From positions 4,991,317 through 5,055,316 of the forward strand of contig NZ_QFRX01000001.1 of the NCBI RefSeq assembly GCF_003143935.1: DNA of 64,000 nucleotides. Reading direction: 5' to 3'. Under the pieces are notes generated by a model. It saw only the letters and a program-made list of their open reading frames with translations, had not been told where the DNA came from and searched no databases. A program made the position numbers and the translations under genes. The DNA is from Streptomyces sp. Act143. Its GTDB lineage: Bacteria; Actinomycetota; Actinomycetes; Streptomycetales; Streptomycetaceae. Position 1 is the stretch's first letter, and each line of letters opens with the position of its first letter. Below are positions 1 to 8,725 of this stretch, in pieces.

Positions 1-261
1 TTGGGGCTCGTCTCGCTCACCGCAGTCCTCCTCACGACCCCCGGCGGCCCCGTCCACGCCGCCGGCTTCCAATACTCCACACCTTATGAGGATTCGGCGC
101 CGGTGCGTACAGGTGCGACGCAGGAGATCGCAAACCTCATGAGCCCCACTGGCATCAGGGGCATCACCGCCCGAAGGCAGACGAATCGCAGGGCGCTCTC
201 ACATATATCTATGCGCCGGTGGTGCGCGCCGTGGCGCGCATCCCTCGTGAAGGTGAGTTGA
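1..261 (+). other. Unrecognised short ORF at the window edge, possible gene remnant
   Basis: An open frame starts with TTG at base 1 and stops at 261, so it may be the tail or body of a gene that begins outside the window. The first 22 residues resemble a signal peptide ending in VHAA. The rest has no recognisable domain, and the last 40 residues are Arg-rich in a way typical of out-of-frame reading. It could be the remnant of a secreted protein broken by a frameshift, or simply not a gene. From 262 to 473 I see no further gene; the stretch is less GC-rich than its surroundings and must contain the promoter of the LacI-type gene. Confidence 0.2.
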
Positions 262-473
262 GACCTCTTCGAAACATCGAGGACTTGGCAGGCTCATGCG
301 TGCCGACAAGTCACGTCGTGCCATTGGATCGTTCAACTCTCTTTCATTCGAAGGGAATTGACGGGTAATGACCTTGCAGAAACGTGCCTGTCAACGCGTG
401 CATATGCGTCCGCACTACCCCACCGCATGAGCCCTACTATCGGCTCGCCATGACAGCAGCAGGGAAGCACCAG

Positions 474-1562
474 GTGAGCCGAGCGGAAACCTCACGCCGA
501 GGCAGCCGACCGGGCCGGGCGGGCATCAGAGACGTGGCCGCCGCCGCCGGAGTCTCCATCACGACCGTCTCCGATGCCCTCAACGGCAAGGGCCGGCTCC
601 CGGACGCCACCCGACGCCATGTCCGAGAAGTCGCCGACCGACTGGGCTACCGCCCGTCGGCAGCGGCCCGAACCCTCCGTACCGGCAAGTCGGGACTCAT
701 CGGCCTGACCGTGACGACGTACGGGGATGAACCTTTCACCTTCACCGAGTTCGCGTACTTCGCCGAGATGGCCCGGGCCGCCACCTCGGCCGCGCTCGCC
801 CGCGGCTACGCGCTCGTCATCCTCCCGGCGACCTCGCGCCACGACGTGTGGTCCAACGTCGCCCTGGACGGCACGGTCGTCATCGACCCCTCCGACCAGG
901 ACCCGGTCGTCGGCGAACTGGTCCGGCAAGGGCTGCCGGTCGTCTCCGACGGCCGTCCGGTCGGCGAGCTGCCGGTCACCGCGTGGGTCGACAACGACCA
1001 CGAGGCCGCCGTCCTCGGCATCCTCGACCACCTGGCCGACGCCGGCGCCCGCCGCATCGGCCTGCTGACGGGGACGTCGACCGACACCTACACCCATCTG
1101 TCGACGACGGCGTACCTGCGCTGGTGCGAACGCGTCGGCCAGGACCCGGTGTACGAGGCCTACCCGGCGCATGACCCGTGCGCGGGCGCCGTGGCCGCCG
1201 ACCGGCTGCTGGCCCGGCCCGACCGGCCCGACGCCGTGTACGGCCTCTTCGATCCCAACGGCACCGATCTGCTCGCCGCCGCCCGGCGCTACGGACTGCG
1301 CGTACCGGAGGACCTGCTTCTGGTCTGCTGCAGCGAATCCACGGTGTACGCCAGCACCGAGCCGCCCATCACCACGCTCTCGCTGAAGCCCCGGCGCATC
1401 GGCACTGCAGTGGTCCAGCTCCTCATCGATGCCATCGAGGGGGTCGAGTCGGACCATCCGGTCGAGCAGGTGATACCGACCGAGCTGATCGTGCGCACCT
1501 CGTCCCAGCGCCGCGCGCCGCGGACGACCGTCAGCCCGCCCCGGTCGCCGGAGGAGAAGTAG
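474..1562 (+). CDS. LacI-family transcriptional regulator
   Basis: This is a one-domain-pair DNA-binding repressor of the LacI/GalR type. The N-terminal helix-turn-helix reads IRDVAAAAGVSITTVSDALN, followed by the family hinge LGYRPSAAARTLRTGKSGLIG and a periplasmic-binding-protein-like sensor domain to the C-terminus. The ligand is unknown, probably a sugar or related metabolite. I chose GTG 474 because AGGGA lies 8 bases upstream. An ATG at 450 in the same frame would add eight residues but has no clear ribosome site. No transport or catabolic operon follows, and the only upstream frame is an unrecognised fragment, so the regulated genes may lie outside the window. Confidence 0.85.
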   Translation: MSRAETSRRGSRPGRAGIRDVAAAAGVSITTVSDALNGKGRLPDATRRHVREVADRLGYRPSAAARTLRTGKSGLIGLTVTTYGDEPFTFTEFAYFAEMARAATSAALARGYALVILPATSRHDVWSNVALDGTVVIDPSDQDPVVGELVRQGLPVVSDGRPVGELPVTAWVDNDHEAAVLGILDHLADAGARRIGLLTGTSTDTYTHLSTTAYLRWCERVGQDPVYEAYPAHDPCAGAVAADRLLARPDRPDAVYGLFDPNGTDLLAAARRYGLRVPEDLLLVCCSESTVYASTEPPITTLSLKPRRIGTAVVQLLIDAIEGVESDHPVEQVIPTELIVRTSSQRRAPRTTVSPPRSPEEK

Positions 1563-1784
1563 AGCGACGGCGTCGCACGACCGTCGCCGGGCCGTCAGCA
1601 GGTGGCCGAAGCCCTGCCCAATCGGGGCGAAAGCCGCGGTGAACTGGACTCTTGCGCCGATTCACCACCCCTGGGTCATCACATGGCGCGATCCGCATTC
1701 CTATGATGGGCCCACGACACCGCGGGCCGCTGCGACCAGGCAGTCCGAAGCGGTGCAGATGCGGCGCGATGGTGGAGGGGTCTG

Positions 1785-2855
1785 ATGACTCAGGGGGCCG
1801 GTCAGGGACCCGAGGTGGAGCGGACGGCGACGTTGCGCGACTTCCGGGTGCCCGCGTACGTCCACGAGACCGGTCCGTACGGCCACAGCGCGCACCCCGG
1901 CGACGTCGTACCGCCCCACGAGGCCGACTACCCCGAGGGGTACACGCCCACCGCGCGCGACCTGCCGGTGATCAACCGCGGGGACACGCTCCAGGTGAGC
2001 GTCGACCCCGTGGCCGCGCCCCAGCCGGAGGTCGGAGCCGGCGCGCTGTACGTCGTCGGGGACGTCCACGGCTATCTCGACGAACTGATCGCCGCCCTCC
2101 AGGAGAAGGGCCTCATCGACTCCGCGGGCAACTGGTGCGCGGGTACCGCCCGGCTGTGGTTCCTCGGCGACTTCACCGACCGCGGTCCGGACGGCATCGG
2201 CGTCATCGACCTGGTGATGCGGCTGTCCGCCGAGGCCGCCGCGGCCGGCGGCTACTGCAAGGCCCTCATGGGAAACCACGAGTTGCTGCTGCTCGGCGCG
2301 AAGCGGTTCGGCGACACTCCCGTCAACTCCGGCGCGGGCACCGCCACCTTCCAGGCGGCCTGGCTGCTCAACGGCGGACAGAAGACCGACATGGACCGCC
2401 TCCAGGACCACCACCTGCAGTGGATGGCCCGCCTCGACGCCATGGAGGCCGTCGACGGTCATCTGCTCGTCCATTCGGACACCACCGCCTACCTCGACTA
2501 CGGCGACTCGATCGAGGCGGTCAACGACACGGTCCGCGAGACCCTCACGCGCAACGACGCGGACGAGGTGTGGGATCTGTTCCGCAAGTTCACCAAGCGC
2601 TTCTCCTTCCGCGACGAGGGCGGTGCCGACGCCGTCCGTTCCCTGCTCGATACCTACGGCGGCACCCGCATCGTTCACGGTCACAGCCCGATCCCCTATC
2701 TGCTGGGCGAAGTCGGCTCCGAGGACGGCGAGGACGGGGGCGGCCCGGTGGTCGAGGGACCGCACGTCTACGCCGACGGCCTGGCCATCGCGATGGACGG
2801 CGGCGTGACCATGGCCGGAAAGCTGCTGGTCCAGCAACTTCCGCTGGATATCTGA
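1785..2855 (+). CDS. Metallophosphoesterase (PPP-like)
   Basis: A 356-residue calcineurin-like phosphoesterase. The metal-binding motifs appear in order: GDVHG near residue 91, GDFTDRG near 126, GNHE near 163, a later HSDTT and GHSP near 300. The binuclear metal site therefore looks intact and a phosphatase activity is expected; the substrate cannot be read from sequence. The first 80 residues are a non-catalytic extension with many Pro and Tyr. ATG 1785 is preceded by GGAGGGG at a good distance. The gene stands alone and has no signal peptide, so a cytoplasmic enzyme is expected. Confidence 0.85.
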   Translation: MTQGAGQGPEVERTATLRDFRVPAYVHETGPYGHSAHPGDVVPPHEADYPEGYTPTARDLPVINRGDTLQVSVDPVAAPQPEVGAGALYVVGDVHGYLDELIAALQEKGLIDSAGNWCAGTARLWFLGDFTDRGPDGIGVIDLVMRLSAEAAAAGGYCKALMGNHELLLLGAKRFGDTPVNSGAGTATFQAAWLLNGGQKTDMDRLQDHHLQWMARLDAMEAVDGHLLVHSDTTAYLDYGDSIEAVNDTVRETLTRNDADEVWDLFRKFTKRFSFRDEGGADAVRSLLDTYGGTRIVHGHSPIPYLLGEVGSEDGEDGGGPVVEGPHVYADGLAIAMDGGVTMAGKLLVQQLPLDI

Positions 2856-3054
2856 ACGTTCACCGGGCAGACGATCCCCCATGACGGACTGAGCGGAGAC
2901 GGTGCAGGCCAGGGGCCAATTTCTGGAAACCCCCTGTCACCGTGTGCCGTGACCGCTCTACCATCGGCTTATCCGTAGCAGGCTCCCCTCCGTTTCTGCC
3001 CGACGGCTCACAGTCATGCGAGCCCCAAGCCCTACGGAGCATCGGGGGATGCAC

Positions 3055-3915
3055 ATGAACAGCGTTCCGCAGCACCTGCTGAGCGAGGACCGCCAGGAAT
3101 ACGAGCGGATCCTCGATGAGGCGCTGCGCTCCGCCCCACACCGCCCGGAACTGGCCGCTGTCGGACAGCGGCTGAATCCCGAACAGCTGCGCACCATGGC
3201 GCTCAACGCCACCGCGATCATCACGGCGGCCGCGGCGACCGAGTACCAGCACTATGTGAAGGTCCGCGAGGAACTGCGCCAGCCGGCGCCGTCCACCCCG
3301 ACGTCCGTGCGTGAGACCGGCTCCGCGGAGTCCGGCTCGGGCGCGGCGGGGCTCGCCGCCACCGTGGGAGAGGTCACCGAGGCCGCCGGCGCGGGCGCCG
3401 TCGCCGTCGTCGCGGTGCTGGCTCCCGTCCTCGCCGGAACGGCCGCGGCGATATTCCTGCTGGTCGGCTACATCCTCAAGATGCTCGATCCGGAACGGGC
3501 CTTCGCCCAGACGATGCTGACCACGGGCTGGGTGTTCGGCGCGATGACCGCGGTGGCGATCCTGGTCGCCGCGGTGGGGCTGCTGCTCACCGCCCTGCGC
3601 AACCGTCCCTCGCTCGTCGACACCGGCCCGTACGCCGAACTGACCGGGGAGGTCGCCCGCGCCCGGGAAGCCTGGCACGACGCCCTGCTGGAGCGAGGCG
3701 TCCTGCCCTTCCTGCGGGACGCCCTGGCCGACCCCGGCACGGCGGCGGCCCTGCACCGCACGGCACCGCAGGCGCCCAGCCGCATGCCGAACCTCGGCTA
3801 CGACCGCCCGGGCTTCAGCAGCCCGGACGACGGCTCCGCGGGCCCCCGGCCCAGCTTCACCAGCCCGGACTACACCAGCCCGGACTTCGGCGGCCCCGAA
3901 CACCAGCCGGAGTGA
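3055..3915 (+). CDS. Hypothetical membrane protein with two hydrophobic helices
   Basis: The protein has about 286 residues from the ATG at 3055; an ATG two codons earlier (3049) is also possible. A charged N-terminal region of about 80 residues is followed by an Ala/Gly/Val-rich hydrophobic helix (AVAVVAVLAPVLAGTAAAIF) and a second helix (VAILVAAVGLLLTAL). A hydrophilic tail follows, ending in three SPD repeats of the type FSSPDD, FTSPDY, YTSPDF. No catalytic motif is seen and I do not recognise a family function. It converges on thiC with a strong hairpin between the two genes. Confidence 0.7.
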   Translation: MNSVPQHLLSEDRQEYERILDEALRSAPHRPELAAVGQRLNPEQLRTMALNATAIITAAAATEYQHYVKVREELRQPAPSTPTSVRETGSAESGSGAAGLAATVGEVTEAAGAGAVAVVAVLAPVLAGTAAAIFLLVGYILKMLDPERAFAQTMLTTGWVFGAMTAVAILVAAVGLLLTALRNRPSLVDTGPYAELTGEVARAREAWHDALLERGVLPFLRDALADPGTAAALHRTAPQAPSRMPNLGYDRPGFSSPDDGSAGPRPSFTSPDYTSPDFGGPEHQPE

Positions 3916-3918
3916 CGC

Positions 3919-3970
3919 CCGGCTTGCGCCCCTCGCCGCGGTGATCCGCCTTCGAGGGAGCGCAAGCCGG
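3919..3970. terminator. Bidirectional hairpin terminator
   Basis: Inverted arms CCGGCTTGCGC (3919-3929) and GCGCAAGCCGG (3960-3970) are perfect, and inner CCTCG/CGAGG pairs extend the stem. It lies just after the stop of the two-helix membrane protein gene and faces the end of thiC, so it can serve both transcripts. Confidence 0.75.
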
Positions 3971-4097
3971 ATGTCCGGCAGCGTCACGAACAGCACGAAC
4001 GGGGCCCTCGCCTCCACCCCCCGCATCGCCCGACGCCCCACAGGCGCCCTCAGAACCTCTTCAGGCTTCGAGCGCCTTCCGGGGTCCCGTCTGCCGT

Positions 4098-5906
4098 TCA
4101 GTCCGCGATCGGCAGATACACCCGGTTCCCAGCAGCCGCGAACTCCTTCGACTTCTGAGCCATGCCCTCCTCGATCTCGTCCTGACTGCCGCCGTGTCGG
4201 CGGCGGATGTCCTGGGAGATCTTCATCGAGCAGAACTTCGGCCCGCACATCGAGCAGAAGTGGGCCGTCTTGGCAGGCTCCGCCGGGAGGGTCTCGTCGT
4301 GGAACTCGCGGGCCGTGTCGGGGTCGAGGGCCAGGTTGAACTGGTCCTCCCAGCGGAACTCGAAGCGGGCGTCCGACAGCGCGTCGTCCCACTCCTGTGC
4401 GCCAGGGTGTCCCTTGGCGAGGTCCGCCGCATGGGCCGCGATCTTGTAGGTGATGACGCCGGTCTTCACGTCGTCACGATTGGGCAGGCCCAAGTGCTCC
4501 TTGGGCGTGACGTAGCAGAGCATCGCGGTGCCCCACCATGCGATCATCGCGGCGCCTATGCCCGAGGTGATGTGGTCGTACGCCGGGGCGACGTCCGTGG
4601 TCAGCGGGCCGAGCGTATAGAACGGAGCTTCATCGCAGATCTCCTGCTGAAGGTCGATGTTCTCCTTGATCTTGTGCATCGGGACATGCCCCGGGCCCTC
4701 GATCATGGTCTGAACATGGAAACGCTTCGCGATCCGGTTGAGTTCCCCGAGAGTCCTCAACTCCGCGAACTGAGCCTCGTCGTTGGCGTCGGCGATCGAA
4801 CCGGGGCGCAGGCCGTCCCCGAGCGAGTACGTCACGTCGTAGGCGGCGAGGATCTCGCACAGTTCCTCGAAGTTCTCGTAGAGGAACGATTCCTTGTGGT
4901 GCGCCAGGCACCACGCCGCCATGATCGAGCCGCCGCGCGAGACGATGCCCGTCTTGCGGTTGGCGGTGAGCGGGACGTACGGCAGGCGCACGCCCGCGTG
5001 CACCGTCATGTAGTCCACGCCCTGCTCGGCCTGTTCGATCACCGTGTCCTTGTAGATCTCCCAGGTCAGCTCCTCGGCCTTGCCGTCGACCTTTTCCAGG
5101 GCCTGGTAGAGCGGCACCGTGCCGATGGGGACGGGAGAGTTGCGCAGCACCCACTCGCGTGTGGTGTGGATGTTGCGGCCGGTGGAGAGGTCCATGACCG
5201 TGTCGGCGCCCCAGCGGGTCGCCCAGGTCATCTTCTCCACTTCTTCCTCGATGGACGAGGTGACCGCGGAGTTGCCGATGTTGGCGTTGACCTTCACCAG
5301 GAACCGCTTGCCGATGATCATCGGCTCGATCTCCGGGTGGTTGACGTTCGCCGGCAACACCGCGCGTCCCGCGGCGATCTCCTCGCGCACGACCTCGGGG
5401 GAGACGTTCTCCCGGATGGCCACGTACTCCATCTCGGGTGTGATCTCGCCGCGGCGCGCATACGCCAGCTGCGTCACCGCTCCGCCGTCACGGCCCCGGC
5501 GCGGCAGCCGGGGCCGCCCCGGGAAGACCGCGTCGAGGTTGCGCAGATTGCCGCCCCGCGGCGAGGTGTGCTTGATGCCGTCGTCCTCGGGACGGACGGG
5601 ACGGCCCGCGTACTCCTCGGTGTCGCCGCGGGCGATGATCCAGTTCTCCCGCAGCGGGGCCAGACCTCGGCGGACATCGGTATCGACCAGTGGATCGGTG
5701 TACGGGCCCGATGTGTCGTACAGCGTGACCGACTGCCCGTTCGTGAGGTGCACCTGACGGACCGGCACCCGAAGGTCGGGGCGCGAGCCCTCGACGTACC
5801 CCTTGTGCCAGCCGATGGACTTCCCGCTCTCCGCCGTGGACTCTTCACCCTTGATGGGCTGTTCGTCCTGGCTGGAGGCAGGCGTGCGTGCGTCCTTGAT
5901 GGTCAT
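4098..5906 (-). CDS. thiC: Phosphomethylpyrimidine synthase ThiC
   Basis: ThiC converts aminoimidazole ribotide to hydroxymethylpyrimidine phosphate, the pyrimidine half of thiamine, in a radical-SAM reaction in the cytoplasm. The 602-residue protein carries the ThiC cluster motif CX2CX4C near the C-terminus (CSMCGPKFC) and long family blocks such as NIHTTREW, GTVPLYQALE and EGPGHVPMHKI. The ATG at 5906 follows the GGAGT-containing end of a TPP riboswitch, so its ribosome site is probably hidden when thiamine pyrophosphate is bound. The gene is monocistronic here. Confidence 0.97.
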   Translation of the reverse strand: MTIKDARTPASSQDEQPIKGEESTAESGKSIGWHKGYVEGSRPDLRVPVRQVHLTNGQSVTLYDTSGPYTDPLVDTDVRRGLAPLRENWIIARGDTEEYAGRPVRPEDDGIKHTSPRGGNLRNLDAVFPGRPRLPRRGRDGGAVTQLAYARRGEITPEMEYVAIRENVSPEVVREEIAAGRAVLPANVNHPEIEPMIIGKRFLVKVNANIGNSAVTSSIEEEVEKMTWATRWGADTVMDLSTGRNIHTTREWVLRNSPVPIGTVPLYQALEKVDGKAEELTWEIYKDTVIEQAEQGVDYMTVHAGVRLPYVPLTANRKTGIVSRGGSIMAAWCLAHHKESFLYENFEELCEILAAYDVTYSLGDGLRPGSIADANDEAQFAELRTLGELNRIAKRFHVQTMIEGPGHVPMHKIKENIDLQQEICDEAPFYTLGPLTTDVAPAYDHITSGIGAAMIAWWGTAMLCYVTPKEHLGLPNRDDVKTGVITYKIAAHAADLAKGHPGAQEWDDALSDARFEFRWEDQFNLALDPDTAREFHDETLPAEPAKTAHFCSMCGPKFCSMKISQDIRRRHGGSQDEIEEGMAQKSKEFAAAGNRVYLPIAD

Positions 5907-5912
5907 GAGACC

Positions 5913-6082
5913 TACTCCCTACGCCGGCATTACCCGGTAACAGGTTCGGCGGTCGACGCAGCGGTATCCGTCTGCCGACGTTTCGTGGGGAACGTCACTC
6001 ACAGGTGACGACGTTCCACGTGAAACATCGCTGGGACGGAGGTCAGCGCCCTCTCAGCCCGGTGCTCCGAGCTCCCGCGTGT
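5913..6082 (-). promoter_or_regulatory. TPP riboswitch (thi box) with an enlarged variable arm
   Basis: Read on the minus strand, the 5' half is at 6082-6050 and includes CGGGAG and CTGAGAGG (around 6050-6057). The 3' half at 5955-5914 includes CGACC, GAACCTG, GGTAATGCCGGCG and TAGGGAGT. Together these are the conserved thiamine-pyrophosphate aptamer. The variable arm between CTGAGAG and CGACC is about 95 bases long instead of the usual couple of dozen. It can fold into several hairpins, for example GACGTT/AACGTC and GCAG/CTGC, and contains a parS-like palindrome. Because the aptamer end sits at the thiC ribosome site, translational control is likely. Confidence 0.9.
6013..6026. other. parS-like site, one mismatch
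   Basis: GTTCCACGTGAAAC differs at one position from the Streptomyces ParB site GTTTCACGTGAAAC. It lies inside the variable arm of the thiC riboswitch. Confidence 0.7.
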
Positions 6083-6159
6083 ACAAAGGTGCCTCCACGC
6101 TAGCGTCAATTCGGGCGCGGTGAACAGAGGGCCCCTGCCGTTCTTGCGATGATCGGTCG

Positions 6160-8031
6160 GTGACCACGACACCTCAGCCCCCGTACCCGCCCGAGCCACC
6201 CCGTGGCCCCGGCCGCAGAGGCGGCGTCCCCGGGACCGGGCCCGGACCCGGGGGCCGGCCTGGGAGCGGGCGCGGAAGCGCAAGCGGGGGCGGAAGCGGA
6301 GGTGGAGGCGTGGGCAACATGGCCGGGGACGGTTCCGGATACGGCTCCCCGTACGGGCCGGGTGACTGGAACGGGCCCGGATCGGGTGACTGGAACGGGT
6401 CCGGTCCCGGACACGATCCCGGCACCCCTTCCGGTCACGCCCCTGGTCACAGGCATGAGCACGAACAGGACGCCGACGGTGGACATGGCTCCTTCCCGAG
6501 CGGCGGCAGCGGCACTGGAGCGGGAAGCGGTGGCGGTGGCGGTGGCGTCCCAAGCGGCGGTGGCGTCCCGAGCGGCGGCGGGGGTGGAGGTGGCGGTGGG
6601 CACGGTCACTCGCACGGCCACAGTCACAGCCACGGCCCCGCGACCCCCGTCTCCAAGCATCTCCGCAAGGTCATCGCGGCGATCCTCATCCCGTTCGGCG
6701 CCGCCGTCCTGGTGGGCCTCGCCGTGCTGTGGCCCGGTGGTGCGCCCGCGCACGAGCGCACCGGCGTCGGCTTCGACCGGCAGACCCAGCAGGCCACGGT
6801 CACCAAGGTCGAGAAGGTGAGCTGCAAGTCGGTCAACGCCTCGGGCGAGACCCCGACCGGGGACACCTCCACCGCCGAGGGCTCGTCCGCGCAGCAACAG
6901 GCCGACGGCACCTGCAAGAAGGCCACGATCCGCGTCGACACCGGCAAGGACAAGGGCCGTACGTTCACCGAGATCGTGCAGCCGGACCAGACGCGGCAGC
7001 TGCACGAGGGCGAGAAGGTCGTGGTCGCCTATGAGCCCTCGGCCCCGAAGGACCTCCAGTACTCGGTCACCGACGTCAACCGCCGGTTCCCCATGGCGCT
7101 GCTCGCCGGGATCTTCGCGCTCGCCGTCGTGATCGTCGGCCGGCTGCGGGGCGTCATGGCCCTGGTGGCGCTGGCGATCAGCTTCCTGATCCTGAACTTC
7201 TTCATCCTGCCCGCGATCCTTCAGGGCTCGAACCCGCTGGTCGTGGCCGTGATCGGGTCGAGCGCGATCATGCTGATCGCGCTGTACCTGTGCCACGGGC
7301 TGTCGGCGAGAACCTCCGTGGCAGTACTCGGCACGCTGATCTCGCTGCTGCTGATCGGCATCCTCGGCTCGCTGTTCATCGGCTGGGCCGCACTCACCGG
7401 CAACACCGACGACAACACCGGTCTGATCCACGGCCTGTATCCGTCGATCGACATGAGCGGCCTGCTGCTCGCCGGCGTCATCATCGGCTCGCTCGGTGTC
7501 CTCGACGACGTGACGGTCACGCAGACCTCGGCGGTCTGGGAACTGCACGAGGCCAACCCTTCGATGGGCTGGCGCGGGCTGTACCGCGCGGGCATCCGCA
7601 TCGGTCGCGACCACATCGCGTCGGTTGTCAACACGCTCGTCCTCGCCTACGCGGGCGCCGCGTTGCCCCTGCTGCTGCTCTTCTCGATCGCGCAGAGCAG
7701 CGTGGGGACCGTCGCCAACAGTGAGCTGGTCGCCGAGGAGATCGTGCGCACACTGGTGGGTTCGATCGGCCTGGTGGCCTCCGTCCCCGTCACCACAGCC
7801 CTCGCGGCGCTGGTGGTGTCGGCCGACCGGCCGGGCTCCGGAACGGTACTCGCGGGCGGCGAGCCGACTCCGGCAGGTACGCGGGCGGGCGGGCCGGCGG
7901 GTGGGCAAGCCAAGGCGCAGGCCGGAGTTCGACCGGGCGGCCAGACGGGAGCGTACGGCCCGCAGGGCGGTTCCCAAGGTCCGCAAGCGGCTGCCGCACG
8001 GGGTGGCCGTGGTCGGCGGCGCAAGCGCTGA
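6160..8031 (+). CDS. YibE/F-family membrane protein with a His-rich N-terminal region
   Basis: The 623-residue protein begins with GTG 6160, just 78 bases from the divergent riboswitch. About 165 residues of Gly/Pro-rich, probably disordered sequence include GDWNG-type repeats and a run of His (GHGHSHGHSHSHG, near residue 147). A first membrane helix follows (AILIPFGAAVLVGLAVLW), then an extracellular-type domain of about 110 residues, and then a YibE/F domain with roughly six or seven helices. The C-terminal tail is Gly/Arg-rich. The function of YibE/F proteins is not established; they are assumed to be transporters. The His run suggests metal binding. Confidence 0.85.
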   Translation: MTTTPQPPYPPEPPRGPGRRGGVPGTGPGPGGRPGSGRGSASGGGSGGGGVGNMAGDGSGYGSPYGPGDWNGPGSGDWNGSGPGHDPGTPSGHAPGHRHEHEQDADGGHGSFPSGGSGTGAGSGGGGGGVPSGGGVPSGGGGGGGGGHGHSHGHSHSHGPATPVSKHLRKVIAAILIPFGAAVLVGLAVLWPGGAPAHERTGVGFDRQTQQATVTKVEKVSCKSVNASGETPTGDTSTAEGSSAQQQADGTCKKATIRVDTGKDKGRTFTEIVQPDQTRQLHEGEKVVVAYEPSAPKDLQYSVTDVNRRFPMALLAGIFALAVVIVGRLRGVMALVALAISFLILNFFILPAILQGSNPLVVAVIGSSAIMLIALYLCHGLSARTSVAVLGTLISLLLIGILGSLFIGWAALTGNTDDNTGLIHGLYPSIDMSGLLLAGVIIGSLGVLDDVTVTQTSAVWELHEANPSMGWRGLYRAGIRIGRDHIASVVNTLVLAYAGAALPLLLLFSIAQSSVGTVANSELVAEEIVRTLVGSIGLVASVPVTTALAALVVSADRPGSGTVLAGGEPTPAGTRAGGPAGGQAKAQAGVRPGGQTGAYGPQGGSQGPQAAAARGGRGRRRKR

Positions 8032-8153
8032 CGCAGGCGGCGCAAGGGCTGACGCCGTCGGCCCGGCCCGGCAGCCGTACGACAGCCACGTCCACATCCG
8101 CATGGCGCAGAGCCCGTCCTCAGGAGAAGCGTTCCTGCGCCCTTCCATGCCGC

Positions 8154-8193
8154 GCTGAAGCGTTACGCCTCCTCACCGGCGCGACGCTTCAGC
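8154..8193. terminator. Hairpin terminator between yibE/F and ssgA
   Basis: Arms GCTGAAGCGT (8154-8163) and ACGCTTCAGC (8184-8193) pair perfectly around a 20-base loop. The right arm overlaps the last codons of ssgA. It lies between converging genes. Confidence 0.65.
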
Positions 8194-8626
8194 CCGCGCT
8201 CTGCTCCTCCGCCAGAATGCGGTCCAGCGCCTCGTCGAGATGGGCGTCGAAATCGGCGATCGCCCCCTCCTGCCCCAGCGGCACCAGCTTGTCGGTGCGG
8301 TCGAGGAAGGCGATGAGCGGGGCCGCCGACGAGCGGAACAACGCCTGGTCGGCACCGACCTGAAGCCGGATCAGAACCTCGCCGAGCGTCTCGGATTCGG
8401 CCGGCGCGATGCGCACATCCCCGTCGCCGCTCGGCCGCCCCACCCCATCGATGAGCAACTCACGCCCAAAAGCCCAGGTCACCGGCGCGTCCCCGGGCAG
8501 ATGGAAAGTCAGTCGCACCGCGTAGGGATCACAGGTCTCGTAGCGCAGCTCCACCGGGATACGGAAAGAGAGCTCCTCGGAGACGAGAAAACTCATCATG
8601 ACCTCTGCCTGCACGGACGCGTCCAT
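8189..8626 (-). CDS. ssgA: Sporulation-specific cell division protein SsgA
   Basis: SsgA-like proteins are found in spore-forming actinomycetes; SsgA promotes septum formation and hyphal branching in Streptomyces and works through SsgB to position FtsZ. The 145-residue sequence matches SsgA rather than its paralogs, with FLVSEELSFRIPVELRYET, TFHLPGDAPVTWAFGRELL and FLDRTDKLVPLGQE as landmarks, and ends in LAEEQSAG. The ATG at 8626 gives the full SsgA length seen in S. griseus; a start at MSFLV (8596) is an alternative. It lies directly downstream of ssgR, its known transcriptional activator, with about 100 bases between them. Confidence 0.95.
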   Translation of the reverse strand: MDASVQAEVMMSFLVSEELSFRIPVELRYETCDPYAVRLTFHLPGDAPVTWAFGRELLIDGVGRPSGDGDVRIAPAESETLGEVLIRLQVGADQALFRSSAAPLIAFLDRTDKLVPLGQEGAIADFDAHLDEALDRILAEEQSAG

Positions 8627-8725
8627 CGCCTACCCCGTCATCTGCCGTCGACTGGCCGGGAATGACCCCTTTGACACTGCTGGAATCTTGCTGAACGTAC
8701 ACGACAGATCACAAGGAGTGAGTTT

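Noticed and set aside
492..1457. Long minus-strand open frame opposite the LacI-type gene
   Set aside because: It is a GC-driven shadow with unnatural composition and no family motif; the plus-strand frame has a clear helix-turn-helix.
4194..6008. Long plus-strand open frame opposite thiC
   Set aside because: It mirrors thiC, whose conserved cluster motif is on the minus strand, and would run through the riboswitch.
6520..6630. Gly-rich repeats as CRISPR-like or mobile repeats
   Set aside because: They are in-frame low-complexity codons of the YibE/F protein, not spaced direct repeats.
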